A stretch of DNA of 64,000 nt from Scatomonas sp963930955 (GTDB lineage: Bacteria; Bacillota; Clostridia; Lachnospirales; Lachnospiraceae), in NCBI GenBank assembly GCA_963930955.1, contig OZ006967.1, positions 806,001 through 870,000 of the forward strand, given 5' to 3'. The position numbers were made by a program, and so were the translations under genes. Positions 24,780 through 34,900 of this stretch are shown here, in pieces. Below the pieces are notes generated by a model. The model saw only the letters and a program-made list of their open reading frames with translations. It did no database searches and was not told the origin of the DNA. The first letter of the stretch is position 1; the number at the start of each line of letters is the position of its first letter.

Positions 24780-25916
24780 ATGAAACTGATCCATCTCTCT
24801 GACCTGCACCTGGGAAAACGGGTCAACGAATTTTCCATGCTGGAGGACCAGGCCTTCATTCTGCGGGAAATCCTGCAGATTATAGACGAAGAACAGCCTC
24901 AGGCAGTGCTGCTGGCCGGGGATATCTACGATAAATCCGTACCTTCCGGGGAGGCGGTGCAGCTTTTTGACGGGTTTCTCTGGGAACTTTCCTCCCGGAA
25001 ACTGCAGGTTTTTGTCATCAGCGGCAATCACGATTCCCCGGAGCGGCTGTCCTTCGGGGGACGGCTCATGGAGGGCAGCGGCATCCACCTGGCCCCGGTG
25101 TACAGCGGAAAGGTGGAGCCGGCGGTGCTGGAGGATGCATACGGCCCGGTGAATGTTTATCTGCTGCCTTTCCTGAAGCCGGCCCATGTGCGCCGGTATT
25201 TTCCGGAGGAGGAGATCGGCACCTACACAGAGGCTCTGCGGAAAGCGGTGGAGGCTATGGAGATCCACAAGGAGCAGAGAAATGTGCTGGTGACCCACCA
25301 GTTTGTCACCGGGGCTTCCCGGTCGGACTCGGAAGAAATTTCCGTAGGAGGCTCCGATAACGTGGACGCCTCGGTGTTTGATGATTTTGACTATGTGGCT
25401 CTGGGCCACATCCACGGTCCCCAGAATATCGGTTCTTCCAGGATCCGCTACTGCGGCACCCCTCTGAAGTATTCCTTCTCTGAGGCGGGACAGCAGAAAT
25501 CCGTGACCGTGGCGGAGCTGAAGGAAAAGGGTTCCCTGGAGGTGTCGGTCCGGCCCTTGACTCCTCTGCGGGATCTGCGGGAGATCCGGGGCGCCTATCT
25601 GGAGGTTACGGAAAAAAGCTTTTATGAAGGCCGGAACCGGGAGGATTACCTTCATATTACTTTGACGGACGAGGAGGATGTCCCTGACGGGGCGGCAAAG
25701 CTGCGGGTGATCTATCCAAACCTTATGCGGCTGGATTACGACAATACCAGGACAAGATCCCGGAATCTTCCGGAGGGTGCGGAAGAGCCGGAGACAAAAT
25801 CGCCTCTGGAACTGTTTGAAGAATTCTATGAACGGCAGAACAATCAGCCCATGACGGAGGAGCAGATCCGCTTTTCCAGGGCGCTGATGGAAACCATATG
25901 GGAGGACAAGCTATGA
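24780..25916 (+). CDS. sbcD: Exonuclease subunit SbcD (Mre11 family)
   Basis: A 378-residue metallophosphoesterase nuclease. Motifs in order: LSDLHLGKRV, LLAGDIYDKSVPS, ISGNHDSPERL, VTHQF and GHIHGPQ, which bind the two Mn ions. With SbcC it removes hairpins and protein-blocked DNA ends at breaks and replication forks. It follows AAGGAGG and shares the ATGA overlap with sbcC. No promoter is obvious between the terminator and the start, so transcription may come from readthrough or from within 24476-24731. Confidence 0.95.
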   Translation: MKLIHLSDLHLGKRVNEFSMLEDQAFILREILQIIDEEQPQAVLLAGDIYDKSVPSGEAVQLFDGFLWELSSRKLQVFVISGNHDSPERLSFGGRLMEGSGIHLAPVYSGKVEPAVLEDAYGPVNVYLLPFLKPAHVRRYFPEEEIGTYTEALRKAVEAMEIHKEQRNVLVTHQFVTGASRSDSEEISVGGSDNVDASVFDDFDYVALGHIHGPQNIGSSRIRYCGTPLKYSFSEAGQQKSVTVAELKEKGSLEVSVRPLTPLRDLREIRGAYLEVTEKSFYEGRNREDYLHITLTDEEDVPDGAAKLRVIYPNLMRLDYDNTRTRSRNLPEGAEEPETKSPLELFEEFYERQNNQPMTEEQIRFSRALMETIWEDKL

Positions 25917-28900
25917 GACCGCTGAAACTGACCCTTTCCGCTTTCGGCCCCTATGCCGGGCGGACCGAACTGCAGATGGAACAGCTGGGCTCCGCAGGCC
26001 TGTATCTGATCAGCGGGGATACGGGAGCCGGAAAGACCACTCTTTTTGACGCCATTACCTTTGCCCTCTACGGGGAGGCCAGCGGATCCAGCCGGGAGCC
26101 GGGCATGTTCCGCTCCAAATACGCCAGGCCGGAGACTCCCACAGAGGTGGAATTGATCTTTTCCTACGGCGGCAAGGTGTATCAGGTACGGCGGAATCCG
26201 GAGTATCTCCGTCCTGCCAGACGGGGCGGCGGCCAGACCCTTCAGAAGGCGGAGGCGGAACTGACGCTGCCGGATGGGCGTCTGGTGACCAAGGTCCGGG
26301 AGGTGAACCAGGCGGTGAAGGAGATCATCGGCCTGGACTATCAGCAGTTTTCTCAGATCGCTATGATCGCGCAGGGGGATTTTCTGAAGCTGCTGCTGGC
26401 GGACACCCGGGAGCGCCAGGGGATCTTCCGGGACATTTTTCACACCGGTCCTTATCAGGTTTTTCAGGAGAAACTGAAGACGGAATCCGGGAAGCTGCGG
26501 ACGGAGTGCGACAGAGCCAGAAGCAGCGTGGCTCAGTATATCCAGGGGATCCAGTGCCCGGAGGACAGTCCCCTGGTTTCCCGGGCGGAGCAGGCCAGAG
26601 CCGGGGAACTGCCTGCCGCGGAGGTGCAGGAACTGTTTTCTGAGCTCCTGCAGAAGGACGAAGAAGGCCGGAAAGCTCTGGAGGCGGAAACCGGGAAACT
26701 GGATCGGGAACTGGAGCAGGTCCATGCCCTTCTGGCCCAGGCGGAAGAGCGGAAAAAAGCGGAGATCAGCCTTCAGGAGGGATTGAAAGCCCGGGAAGAA
26801 GCCCTGGAGAAGCTGGCTCTGGCTGAGCGGTCTGTAGAGGAAGAAGAGAAGAAAAAGCCCCTGGGGGAAGAGCTGGCCCGGAAGGCTGCCGCTCTGCAGG
26901 GGGAACTTCCCCGGTATGAGGAACTGGAGGAGCAGAGAAAAGTATGCCATCAGCAGGCGCTGGAGGCGGAGAAAGCCGCCGGTAAGCAGCGGCAGGCGGA
27001 GACGGAGCTTAAGGAACAGATCCGGGAGCTGCAGGAGAGGAAGGAAGAGCAGGCATCCCTGGAGCAGTCCGGGGAACGGGCCGGCCAGCTGCGGCTGGAT
27101 GAGCAGCAGGCGGAAAACCGGAAAAAGCAGCTAATGGATCTTGCGGAACAGGTCCGGCAGCGGAGTACTCTCAAGAAAGCCCTGGAAAAGGCTGGCCAGG
27201 AGGCGGAGCAGTTCCGCCGGGACTGCCTGGATCTGGACCGGCAGCGGGAACAGCTGACAGCAGAGGCAGAAACTCTGGGAAAGGAGTTCCAGTCTCTGGA
27301 AGACGCGGCCGGAGAAAAAGAAAAACTTTCCGGGGAGAGAACCAGGCTGGAGCGGGAGCTGGGAGAACTTGGACGTCTCAGGGACGCTTTGGATGAGTAC
27401 GGGATTTCCCGGGAGAAACTGGAAGCCGCCCGTGCCGCTTACCGCAGGGCGGCGGAGCGCGCGGAAGAGGCAGGGCGGGTGTACCGCAGCCGGAACCGGG
27501 CGTTTCTGGACGAGCAGGCGGGGATCCTGGCGGAGACCTTGGCAGAGGGAGAGCCCTGTCCTGTCTGCGGCTCCAGAGAACATCCGGCCCCGGCGGAAAA
27601 ATCCCTGGAGGCCCCTGCGGAAGCCCAGGTGGAGGAGGCCAGAGCGGCCTTTGAAAAGGCCCAGGATCTGGCGGAAAAGGCCAGCCGCCAGGCGGGAGAA
27701 CTGAAAGGCAGCGTGCTGGCTCAGAAAGAAACCCTGCTGGAGCAGATGAAGCCTTACGGGGAACCGTCTGCCCCGGAACAGGCCGGGGAGCAGCTGAAGG
27801 CGGCGGAAGAAATCCGGCGGAAATCCCTGACCCGTCTGGAAACTGCAGAGAAAGAAAACCGGGAAAAACTTGCCCGGCGGGAACAGCTGCGGCGGAAGCT
27901 GCAGGAGCAGGAACAGAGGAGCGAAAAACTGGAGAAAGAAAAAGAAGGAGCCTCCCGGCGGCTTCAGGAAGCGGAAGGCCGGAAGAAAAATCTGGAGGGG
28001 CAGCTGGAAGGGCAGGAAGACAGCCTGGGCAGAGGCTTTCGGGAACTGGGAGCCCATCTCTCCTCGGAGGACGCGGAAGAGTTTCTGGCGGAAGAAAGCC
28101 GGAGGGCGGACCGGGAACTGGCGCGGCTTGAGCAGCTTCTTCAGGAGGAAGAGACGAAGCTTGCCAGAAAAAAAGAACTGAGCACCCTGATTCCGGAAAA
28201 AGAGCGGGAAAAAGAGAAGACGGAGCAGCAGATCAGCCAGTGGAAGCAGAAAAGGGCAGAGGCGGAAAGCAGGAGCCTCCTGGCCGGGGAGCAGGCGGAG
28301 CGGCTGAAAGCCGGACTGACCTGGGAGAGCCGGGAGCAGGCGGAACAGCAGATCCGGAGCTTTCAGGCAGAAGGGCAGACCTTGGAGCAGGCCCTGGAAG
28401 AGGCGAAAGAAAATCGGGACACAGCCGCCAGGAATCTGTCCGCCCTGGAAGGAAGGATCCGCCAGCTGAAGGAACTTCTGGAACAGAGCGGGGAGATCGA
28501 CGGGTCTGTTCAGGAGAATCGGAAAGCTCTTCTGACAGAACGGAGAGAGGAGCTTCTGAGAGCGCAGAAAGTCCTTCATGCCAGGATCACCGCCAACCGG
28601 CAGGCGCTGGAACATATGGAACAGCGGTCTGCGGAACTGCAGAAGCTGGAGGAAAAGTGGGCCTTCGTCCAGTCCCTTTCCAATACCGCCAGCGGGAACC
28701 TTGCCGGAAAAGAAAAGATCATGCTGGAGACCTATATCCAGATGACTTATTTTGACCGGATCATCCGCCGGGCCAACTTAAGATTCCTGGTCATGTCCGG
28801 GGGACAGTATGAACTGAAACGGCGGCGGGAGGCCTCCGGCAGCAGAAGCCAGAGCGGCCTGGAGCTGGACGTCATTGACCACTACAATGGCACGGAGCGC

Positions 28901-29206
28901 AGCGTCCGCACGCTTTCCGGAGGAGAATCCTTTCAGGCATCCCTGTCTCTGGCCCTGGGGCTCTCCGATGAGGTCCAGTCCTCCGCCGGGGGCATCCGGC
29001 TGGACACTATGTTCGTGGACGAGGGCTTCGGTTCTCTGGACGAGGAATCCCTGCAGCAGGCAGTCCGGGCTCTGTCTTCCCTGACAGAGGGGAACCGGCT
29101 GGTAGGCATCATTTCCCACGTGGGAGAACTGAAAGAAAAGATCGACCGGCAGATCCTGGTAAAAAAAGACCGGGAGGGAGGCAGCCGGGTAGAGATCCTG
29201 GTGTAA
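25913..29206 (+). CDS. sbcC: Exonuclease subunit SbcC (Rad50 family ATPase)
   Basis: A 1097-residue SMC-like ATPase. Walker A GDTGAGKTT at 35-43, two long coiled-coil arms rich in Glu/Lys/Gln, the zinc hook Cys549-Pro-Val-Cys552, and C-terminal signature LSGGESFQASLSLALGLSDEV with Walker B DTMFVDEGFGSLDEES. Dimerises through the hook and drives SbcD. ATG 25913 lies after GGGAGGA and overlaps the sbcD stop. The alternative start at 25898 would add five residues without family support. Confidence 0.95.
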   Translation: MRPLKLTLSAFGPYAGRTELQMEQLGSAGLYLISGDTGAGKTTLFDAITFALYGEASGSSREPGMFRSKYARPETPTEVELIFSYGGKVYQVRRNPEYLRPARRGGGQTLQKAEAELTLPDGRLVTKVREVNQAVKEIIGLDYQQFSQIAMIAQGDFLKLLLADTRERQGIFRDIFHTGPYQVFQEKLKTESGKLRTECDRARSSVAQYIQGIQCPEDSPLVSRAEQARAGELPAAEVQELFSELLQKDEEGRKALEAETGKLDRELEQVHALLAQAEERKKAEISLQEGLKAREEALEKLALAERSVEEEEKKKPLGEELARKAAALQGELPRYEELEEQRKVCHQQALEAEKAAGKQRQAETELKEQIRELQERKEEQASLEQSGERAGQLRLDEQQAENRKKQLMDLAEQVRQRSTLKKALEKAGQEAEQFRRDCLDLDRQREQLTAEAETLGKEFQSLEDAAGEKEKLSGERTRLERELGELGRLRDALDEYGISREKLEAARAAYRRAAERAEEAGRVYRSRNRAFLDEQAGILAETLAEGEPCPVCGSREHPAPAEKSLEAPAEAQVEEARAAFEKAQDLAEKASRQAGELKGSVLAQKETLLEQMKPYGEPSAPEQAGEQLKAAEEIRRKSLTRLETAEKENREKLARREQLRRKLQEQEQRSEKLEKEKEGASRRLQEAEGRKKNLEGQLEGQEDSLGRGFRELGAHLSSEDAEEFLAEESRRADRELARLEQLLQEEETKLARKKELSTLIPEKEREKEKTEQQISQWKQKRAEAESRSLLAGEQAERLKAGLTWESREQAEQQIRSFQAEGQTLEQALEEAKENRDTAARNLSALEGRIRQLKELLEQSGEIDGSVQENRKALLTERREELLRAQKVLHARITANRQALEHMEQRSAELQKLEEKWAFVQSLSNTASGNLAGKEKIMLETYIQMTYFDRIIRRANLRFLVMSGGQYELKRRREASGSRSQSGLELDVIDHYNGTERSVRTLSGGESFQASLSLALGLSDEVQSSAGGIRLDTMFVDEGFGSLDEESLQQAVRALSSLTEGNRLVGIISHVGELKEKIDRQILVKKDREGGSRVEILV

Positions 29207-29365
29207 GGAACATTGTTCCAGGATGGCTGAGATGAAATCAAAAGTTTTCTAAGAAAAAAAGGTAGGCGGCGCTGGGAAAACCGGAGGTTCTGTGCTATAA
29301 TTTCATGAAGAACGAGAGAAACAGTACAGCATATCTGTAAAATACAGGATACGGGAGGATTTTTT

Positions 29366-29779
29366 ATGAGTACAAGAACAGAGAAGACCCAGGAGCTGCA
29401 CAGCAAAGGTTACAACTGCGCCCAGGCGGTGGCCTGTGCCTACTGTGATCTGGTGGGAGTCAGTGAGGATGAGATTTTCCGCATGACGGAAGGCTACGGG
29501 CTCGGTATGGGCTGTATGGAGGGGATCTGCGGAGCGGTATCCGGCGCGGCGGCCCTTGCGGGCATGAAAAACAGCCTTGGCTGCGAAAACCCTACCAGCA
29601 AAAAGGCAACGTATCAGCTGTCAGGGGAAATCCTGAAAAGATTCCGGGAGAAAAACGGTTCGGTGATCTGCCGGGAGCTAAAGGGCGTGGATACAGGAAA
29701 GCCGCTTCGGTCCTGCAGCGACTGCATCCGCGACGCGGCGGAGCTGGCGGAAGAAGTCCTGTTTTCGGACGCTTTCTAA
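29366..29779 (+). CDS. C_GCAxxG_C_C family redox-type protein
   Basis: A 137-residue protein with the family's cysteine pattern: GYNCAQAV at about 15-21, GCMEGICGAVSGA at about 51-63, and C-terminal CRELKG and CSDC. Members are thought to bind metal or act in thiol redox chemistry, but no reaction is established. An extended -10 element (TGC-TATAAT, TATAAT at 29296-29301) lies upstream. It is monocistronic. A second, diverged member is at 55350. Confidence 0.85.
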   Translation: MSTRTEKTQELHSKGYNCAQAVACAYCDLVGVSEDEIFRMTEGYGLGMGCMEGICGAVSGAAALAGMKNSLGCENPTSKKATYQLSGEILKRFREKNGSVICRELKGVDTGKPLRSCSDCIRDAAELAEEVLFSDAF

Positions 29780-29802
29780 GGACAGGACTCTGCGGAAAAA
29801 CC

Positions 29803-29831
29803 TTGACAAACCTCGGAATCCTTACTATGAT
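29803..29831 (+). promoter_or_regulatory. Promoter of the valS leader
   Basis: TTGACA (29803-29808), a 17-bp spacer, and TATGAT (29826-29831). Confidence 0.85.
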
Positions 29832-29844
29832 AAGTTCAGTTTAA

Positions 29845-30068
29845 AGGCAATGAAAAAGAGGAGTACGCGGAATCGCTCCATCAGAGAGGAGGGCCCCAGG
29901 CTGAAAGGCTGTCCGGAAAGGCGTTCTGCGGAAGGTAGCTTTGGAGCCCGGCGGCTGAAGCGGCGTGCAGAGTTTGGTCTGTCCCGTGGGTAGGCGGCTG
30001 CGGAGGTCCCCCGTTACGGGACATAAGGAGGCACGCGGGATCCGCGTGTGAAGTAAGGTGGTACCGCG
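29845..30068 (+). ncRNA. T-box leader of valS
   Basis: Stem I elements GAGGAGTACGCGG and AGAGAGGAGGG lie at about 29858-29893. The T-box AAGGTGGTACCGCG is at 30055-30068, whose TGGT would pair with an ACCA tRNA end. The specifier is uncertain. GTA at 29935-29937 is one valine-codon candidate. Uncharged tRNA-Val should stabilise the antiterminator. Confidence 0.92.
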
Positions 30069-30075
30069 AGACATT

Positions 30076-30112
30076 CGCCCTTTGCGCAGAGACGCAGAGG
30101 GCGTTTATTATT
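30076..30112 (+). terminator. T-box regulated terminator
   Basis: Stem CGCCCTTTGCG (30076-30086) with CGCAGAGGGCG (30093-30103), then TTTATTATT, just before valS. Confidence 0.88.
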
Positions 30113-30135
30113 GCAGAGAAGAGAGGATTTTCAGA

Positions 30136-32787
30136 ATGAAGAAAGAACTTGCCAAGACCTACGACCCCAAGGGGCTGGAGGACAGACTGTATCAGAAATG
30201 GCTGGATAAGGGATATTTCCACGCTAAAGTAAACCCGGACAAGAAGCCCTTTACCATTGTTATGCCGCCGCCCAATGTAACCGGGCAGCTGCACATGGGC
30301 CACGCCCTGGACAATACCATGCAGGATATCCTGATCCGCTATAAGAGAATGCAGGGCTATGAAGCTCTGTGGCAGCCCGGAACAGACCACGCGGCCATCG
30401 CCACGGAGGTAAAGGTTACCAATATGCTGAAAGATCAGGGCATCGACAAGCACGAGATCGGCCGGGAAGAGTTCCTGAAGTACGCCTGGAAGTGGAAAGA
30501 GGAGTACGGCAGCCGCATCATCAACCAGCTGCACAAGCTGGGCGCTTCCGCCGACTGGGAGAGGGAGCGGTTCACCATGGACGAGGGCTGTTCCAGAGCC
30601 GTGGAGGAAGTATTTGTCAAGCTGTACGAAAAAGGCTGGATCTACAAAGGCAGCCGTATCATCAACTGGTGCCCCAAGTGCCAGACTTCTCTGTCTGACG
30701 CGGAGGTAGAGCACGAGGATCAGAACGGTTTCTTCTGGCATATTAATTACCCCATTGTGGGGGAGGAAGGCCGTTTTGTTGAGATCGCCACCACCCGTCC
30801 GGAAACCATGCTGGGAGATACGGCTGTGGCTGTAAATCCCGAAGATGAGCGGTACAAAGATCTCATCGGCAAGACTCTGAAGCTGCCTCTGACAGACCGG
30901 GAGATCCCGGTGATCGCCGACGAGTACGTGGACAAGGAGTTCGGGACCGGCTGCGTGAAGATCACTCCGGCCCACGATCCCAACGATTTTGAGGTGGGAA
31001 AACGCCACAGCCTGCCGGAGATCAATATCATGAACGATGACGCCACTATGAACGAGCTCTGCGGCAAGTACGCCGGTATGGACCGCTATGAGGCCAGAAA
31101 AGCCATGGTAGAGGACCTTAAGTCCCAGGGATTGCTGGTGAAGGTGGTGCCCCACACCCATGCGGTGGGTACCCATGACCGCTGCCATACCACTGTGGAG
31201 CCCATGATCAAGCCCCAGTGGTTCGTGCGCATGAAGGAAATGGCCCAGGCCGCTATGGATGTGCTGGCAACAGAGGATCTGAATTTTGTGCCGGAGCGGT
31301 TTGACAAGATCTACATGCACTGGCTGGAGAATATCAAGGACTGGTGTATTTCCAGGCAGCTCTGGTGGGGACACCGGATCCCGGCCTGGTACTGCGATGA
31401 ATGCGGCGAGGTCGTGGTGAAAAAAGGCGGCGCGCCGGAAAAATGCCCCAAGTGCGGCTGCACCCATCTGACCCAGGACGAGGATACGCTGGACACCTGG
31501 TTTTCCTCTGCCCTGTGGCCTTTCTCCACTCTGGGATGGCCGGACAAAACCCCGGAACTGGATTATTTCTACCCCACCAGCGTACTGGTGACCGGATACG
31601 ATATTATTTTCTTCTGGGTGATCCGCATGGTATTTTCCGGTCTGGAGCAGACGGGGAAATCCCCCTTTAAGCACGTGCTGATCCATGGACTGGTGCGGGA
31701 TTCTCTGGGACGGAAGATGAGTAAATCCCTGGGCAACGGCATTGATCCCCTGGAGGTCATCGACAAGTACGGGGCGGATGCCCTGCGGCTGACCCTTATG
31801 ACCGGAAATGCTCCGGGAAATGACATGCGCTTCTACTGGGAGCGGGTGGAGTCCAGCCGGAATTTTGCCAACAAAGTGTGGAACGCTTCCCGGTTTATCC
31901 TCATGAACCTGGACGCCGCAACGGTGCCGGAGACTGTGGAGATGGAAAGCCTGACCGGGGCCGATCGGTGGATCCTCAGCAAGGTAAACCGCCTGGCCTG
32001 CGAAGTTACGGAGAATATGGAAAAATTCGAGCTGGGCATCGCGGTGCAGAAGGTTTACGATTTCATCTGGGAGGAATTCTGCGACTGGTACATCGAGATG
32101 GTGAAGCCCCGGCTCTACGGGGAAGGAGACAGCACAAAGGCGGCGGCCCTCTGGACCCTGAAGAAGGTTTTAAGCAGCGCCCTGAAAATGCTCCATCCCT
32201 TTATGCCTTTTATTACCGAGGAGATCTACTGCACCCTGAATCCGGAGGAGGAGTCCATTATGATCGCTTCCTGGCCGGAGTACCGGGAAGACTGGAACTT
32301 CGCCAAAGAGGAAGCGGAGGTGGAGATGATGAAGGAGGCAGTCCGGGGCATCCGGACAGTCCGCACCCAGCTGAACGTGCCCCCCAGCAAGAAAGCCAGT
32401 GTCTATGTGGTTTCCGCCGAGGCGGGGATCCGGGAGACCTTCTCCCGCAGCCGGGTCTTCTTCGCTACCCTGGCCTATGCCAGCGAGGTCCACATCCAGG
32501 AGGACAAGACCGGCATCGGGGAGGATGCCGTATCTGCAGTGATCCCCGGAGCTTCCATCTATATTCCTTTTGCGGAGCTGGTGGATCTGGAAAAAGAACT
32601 GGAGCGCCTGGGAAAAGAGCAGCAGCGTCTGCAGAAGGAGATCGCCCGCTCCAACGGAATGCTGAACAATGAGAAATTTGTCAGCAAGGCCCCGGCCGCC
32701 AAGGTGCAGGAGGAGAGGGATAAACTGGAAAACTATGCCAACATGCTGAAGCAGGTGGAGGAACGGCTGGCGCAGCTCAGAAAATAA
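30136..32787 (+). CDS. valS: Valyl-tRNA synthetase
   Basis: An 883-residue class I synthetase. The HIGH-type motif HMGH is at 53-56 (PPPNVTGQLHMGHAL), the editing domain has TTRPETMLGDTAV, and KMSKS is at 527-531. The anticodon-binding domain and a C-terminal coiled coil (EKELERLGKEQQRLQKEIA) follow. A zinc-like CDECGEVVVKKGGAPEKCPKCGC insertion lies near 415-440. ATG 30136 follows GAGAGGA. The in-frame GTG at 30058 lies in the T-box and is rejected. Regulated by tRNA-Val charging through the T-box. Confidence 0.97.
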   Translation: MKKELAKTYDPKGLEDRLYQKWLDKGYFHAKVNPDKKPFTIVMPPPNVTGQLHMGHALDNTMQDILIRYKRMQGYEALWQPGTDHAAIATEVKVTNMLKDQGIDKHEIGREEFLKYAWKWKEEYGSRIINQLHKLGASADWERERFTMDEGCSRAVEEVFVKLYEKGWIYKGSRIINWCPKCQTSLSDAEVEHEDQNGFFWHINYPIVGEEGRFVEIATTRPETMLGDTAVAVNPEDERYKDLIGKTLKLPLTDREIPVIADEYVDKEFGTGCVKITPAHDPNDFEVGKRHSLPEINIMNDDATMNELCGKYAGMDRYEARKAMVEDLKSQGLLVKVVPHTHAVGTHDRCHTTVEPMIKPQWFVRMKEMAQAAMDVLATEDLNFVPERFDKIYMHWLENIKDWCISRQLWWGHRIPAWYCDECGEVVVKKGGAPEKCPKCGCTHLTQDEDTLDTWFSSALWPFSTLGWPDKTPELDYFYPTSVLVTGYDIIFFWVIRMVFSGLEQTGKSPFKHVLIHGLVRDSLGRKMSKSLGNGIDPLEVIDKYGADALRLTLMTGNAPGNDMRFYWERVESSRNFANKVWNASRFILMNLDAATVPETVEMESLTGADRWILSKVNRLACEVTENMEKFELGIAVQKVYDFIWEEFCDWYIEMVKPRLYGEGDSTKAAALWTLKKVLSSALKMLHPFMPFITEEIYCTLNPEEESIMIASWPEYREDWNFAKEEAEVEMMKEAVRGIRTVRTQLNVPPSKKASVYVVSAEAGIRETFSRSRVFFATLAYASEVHIQEDKTGIGEDAVSAVIPGASIYIPFAELVDLEKELERLGKEQQRLQKEIARSNGMLNNEKFVSKAPAAKVQEERDKLENYANMLKQVEERLAQLRK

Positions 32788-34788
32788 ATGAAAAAGATCA
32801 AAATAAACAGGGAAAAATGCGTACGGATCTGCAACAGGTTCTCAGTGCCTCTCCAGGCACTGGGATCCTGCCTGCTGTATTTTATCATCGAGGTTCTGTC
32901 CAGGCATTCTTTCTATGAGGCCTGGCATTTTATGGTATCCAGGCCCCTTATTTTTCTCTATAACGCGTTTTTGATTTTTGTTACTACAACGGTTGTTTAT
33001 TTATTTCGGAGGCGGATTTTCGCCAGAGTCATCGTTTTCTGCTTCTGGCTGCTGCTGGGTATTATCAATGGCGTGGTCCTTTTAAACCGGGTTACCCCTT
33101 TTACCGGTCCGGATCTGCAGCTCATCGCTGATGCCGGCAGAATCATCGGCCAGTATATTTCTCCGGCAGGGCTGATAGGAATCCTGGCAGCACTGGCAGC
33201 ACTTGCGGGATTTCTGGTATGGTTCTGGTTTAAAGCTCCGAAATATAAGGGAAAAAGAAACTGGCTGGCGGATCTGACCGCGATAGGAGTCAGCATCCTG
33301 CTGTTTGTCCTGGCTACCCATGGAGCGCTGTCCCACAGGATCCTGTCCACATATTTCGGAAATATTGCTTTTGCCTATGAGGATTATGGTTTTCCCTACT
33401 GCCTGAGCGTTACCCTGTTTGATACGGGAATCCAGGAGCCAAACGGATATTCTGAGAGATTGGTGGAAAGGATTCTGGAAAGCGAAGGAGAGCCGGAAGC
33501 GGACAGTCAGGAGAAACCGAATCTGATCTTCCTGCAGCTGGAATCGTTTTTTGACCCTCTTCAGGTTAACTATCTGAATATCTCCGAGGATCCGATCCCG
33601 TATTTCCGGCTGCTGAAAGGGCAGTATTCCTCCGGCTACTTTCGGGTGCCGGCTGTGGGAGCCGGAACCATCAATACAGAGTTTGAGTCCATTACAGGGA
33701 TGAGTCTCCGGTATTTCGGAGCGGGAGAATATCCATACAAAACAGTGCTTTCAGAAGAAACCTGTGAGAGCCTCCCCTATGTGCTGAAAAATCTGGGATA
33801 TTCCGCGCATGTGATCCATAACAATGAGGCTGCCTTTTACGATCGTTATCAAGTGTATCCTATGCTGGGATTCGATAGCTTTACATCCATGGAATATATG
33901 CAGGATACCACGGATACAACGCCTACTGGCTGGCTGAAGGATCATATTCTGACAGAAGAGATTCTGAAATGTCTGGATTCTACAGAGGAACGGGATTATA
34001 TTTATACCGTATCCGTGCAGGGGCATGGGGATTATCCCCAGGAACCGGTGCTGACGGATCCGGAGATCCGGGTGACGGGAGCGGAGCGCCGGGAAAAAAA
34101 TAATAATGCCTGGGAGTATTACTGCAATGAAATCCATGAGATGGATGATTTTCTCCGGGAACTGACGGCAGCTCTGGAGGATTACCCGGAGCCGGTGATC
34201 CTGGTCATGTATGGAGATCACCTTCCTACCATGGGGCTGCGGACAGTAGACCTGGAAAACCGCTACCTGTTTCAGACGGAATATGTAATCTGGGATAATA
34301 TGGATCTGCCTGTGGAAGACGGCAATCTTTCCGCCTATCAGATCGGCGCCAAGGTTCTGGATCTGGCGGGGATTCACCAGGGAACCATGATCCGATATCA
34401 TCAGGAAAGAAGAAACAGCCAGAATTACCAGCGGGATCTGGAAGTGCTGCAGTATGATCTGCTGTATGGCGAGCAGTACGCCTACGGGGGAGAAAGCCCT
34501 TATGAACCCTCTCATATGCAGATGGGAACAGAACCGGTGAAGCTGGAAGAAATCCGTCAATCTTCCGAAACCCTCTTTTATATGACCGGAAAGAATTTTA
34601 CCGCTGCCAGCCGGCTGGAAATAGACGGGGAAATTGTGGAGCATACGGTTTACGTCAGCGGAGAGATGCTGATGGTTCCGGACCTGCAGCTGGAAGGCGG
34701 AGAGAAAATCCGGGTGGTACAGGTGGCAGAAGGACAGACGGACCAGGTGCTCTCTGGCTCCAATTATCTCCGTTTCCAGAAAGACTGA
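32788..34788 (+). CDS. LTA synthase/phosphoglycerol transferase family membrane sulfatase-fold enzyme
   Basis: A 666-residue protein with about five N-terminal transmembrane helices (to about residue 185) and an extracellular alkaline-phosphatase/sulfatase-fold domain. The nucleophile is probably Thr294 (GAGTINTEFESITG), with metal ligands in LIFLQLESFFD, SVQGHGDYP and VMYGDHLPTMG. A C-terminal beta domain (about 590-666) follows. Such enzymes transfer glycerol phosphate to polymers or glycolipids at the membrane. The ATG directly abuts the valS TAA, so translation may be coupled and expression would follow the T-box. The precise polymer made is unknown. Confidence 0.85.
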   Translation: MKKIKINREKCVRICNRFSVPLQALGSCLLYFIIEVLSRHSFYEAWHFMVSRPLIFLYNAFLIFVTTTVVYLFRRRIFARVIVFCFWLLLGIINGVVLLNRVTPFTGPDLQLIADAGRIIGQYISPAGLIGILAALAALAGFLVWFWFKAPKYKGKRNWLADLTAIGVSILLFVLATHGALSHRILSTYFGNIAFAYEDYGFPYCLSVTLFDTGIQEPNGYSERLVERILESEGEPEADSQEKPNLIFLQLESFFDPLQVNYLNISEDPIPYFRLLKGQYSSGYFRVPAVGAGTINTEFESITGMSLRYFGAGEYPYKTVLSEETCESLPYVLKNLGYSAHVIHNNEAAFYDRYQVYPMLGFDSFTSMEYMQDTTDTTPTGWLKDHILTEEILKCLDSTEERDYIYTVSVQGHGDYPQEPVLTDPEIRVTGAERREKNNNAWEYYCNEIHEMDDFLRELTAALEDYPEPVILVMYGDHLPTMGLRTVDLENRYLFQTEYVIWDNMDLPVEDGNLSAYQIGAKVLDLAGIHQGTMIRYHQERRNSQNYQRDLEVLQYDLLYGEQYAYGGESPYEPSHMQMGTEPVKLEEIRQSSETLFYMTGKNFTAASRLEIDGEIVEHTVYVSGEMLMVPDLQLEGGEKIRVVQVAEGQTDQVLSGSNYLRFQKD

Positions 34789-34819
34789 TTTTTTGTCGAA
34801 GGTTTTTTGAAAAAGGGTA

Positions 34820-34847
34820 TGGACTTATGGTGCCGCTATATTATAAT
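34820..34847 (+). promoter_or_regulatory. Promoter of the folC operon
   Basis: TGGACT (34820-34825), a 16-bp spacer, and TATAAT (34842-34847). Confidence 0.55.
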
Positions 34848-34900
34848 GAAAAGAGCTGGTCAGTCCGTGACGGCCAAAACAAAACAAAGTGGTGGAAACA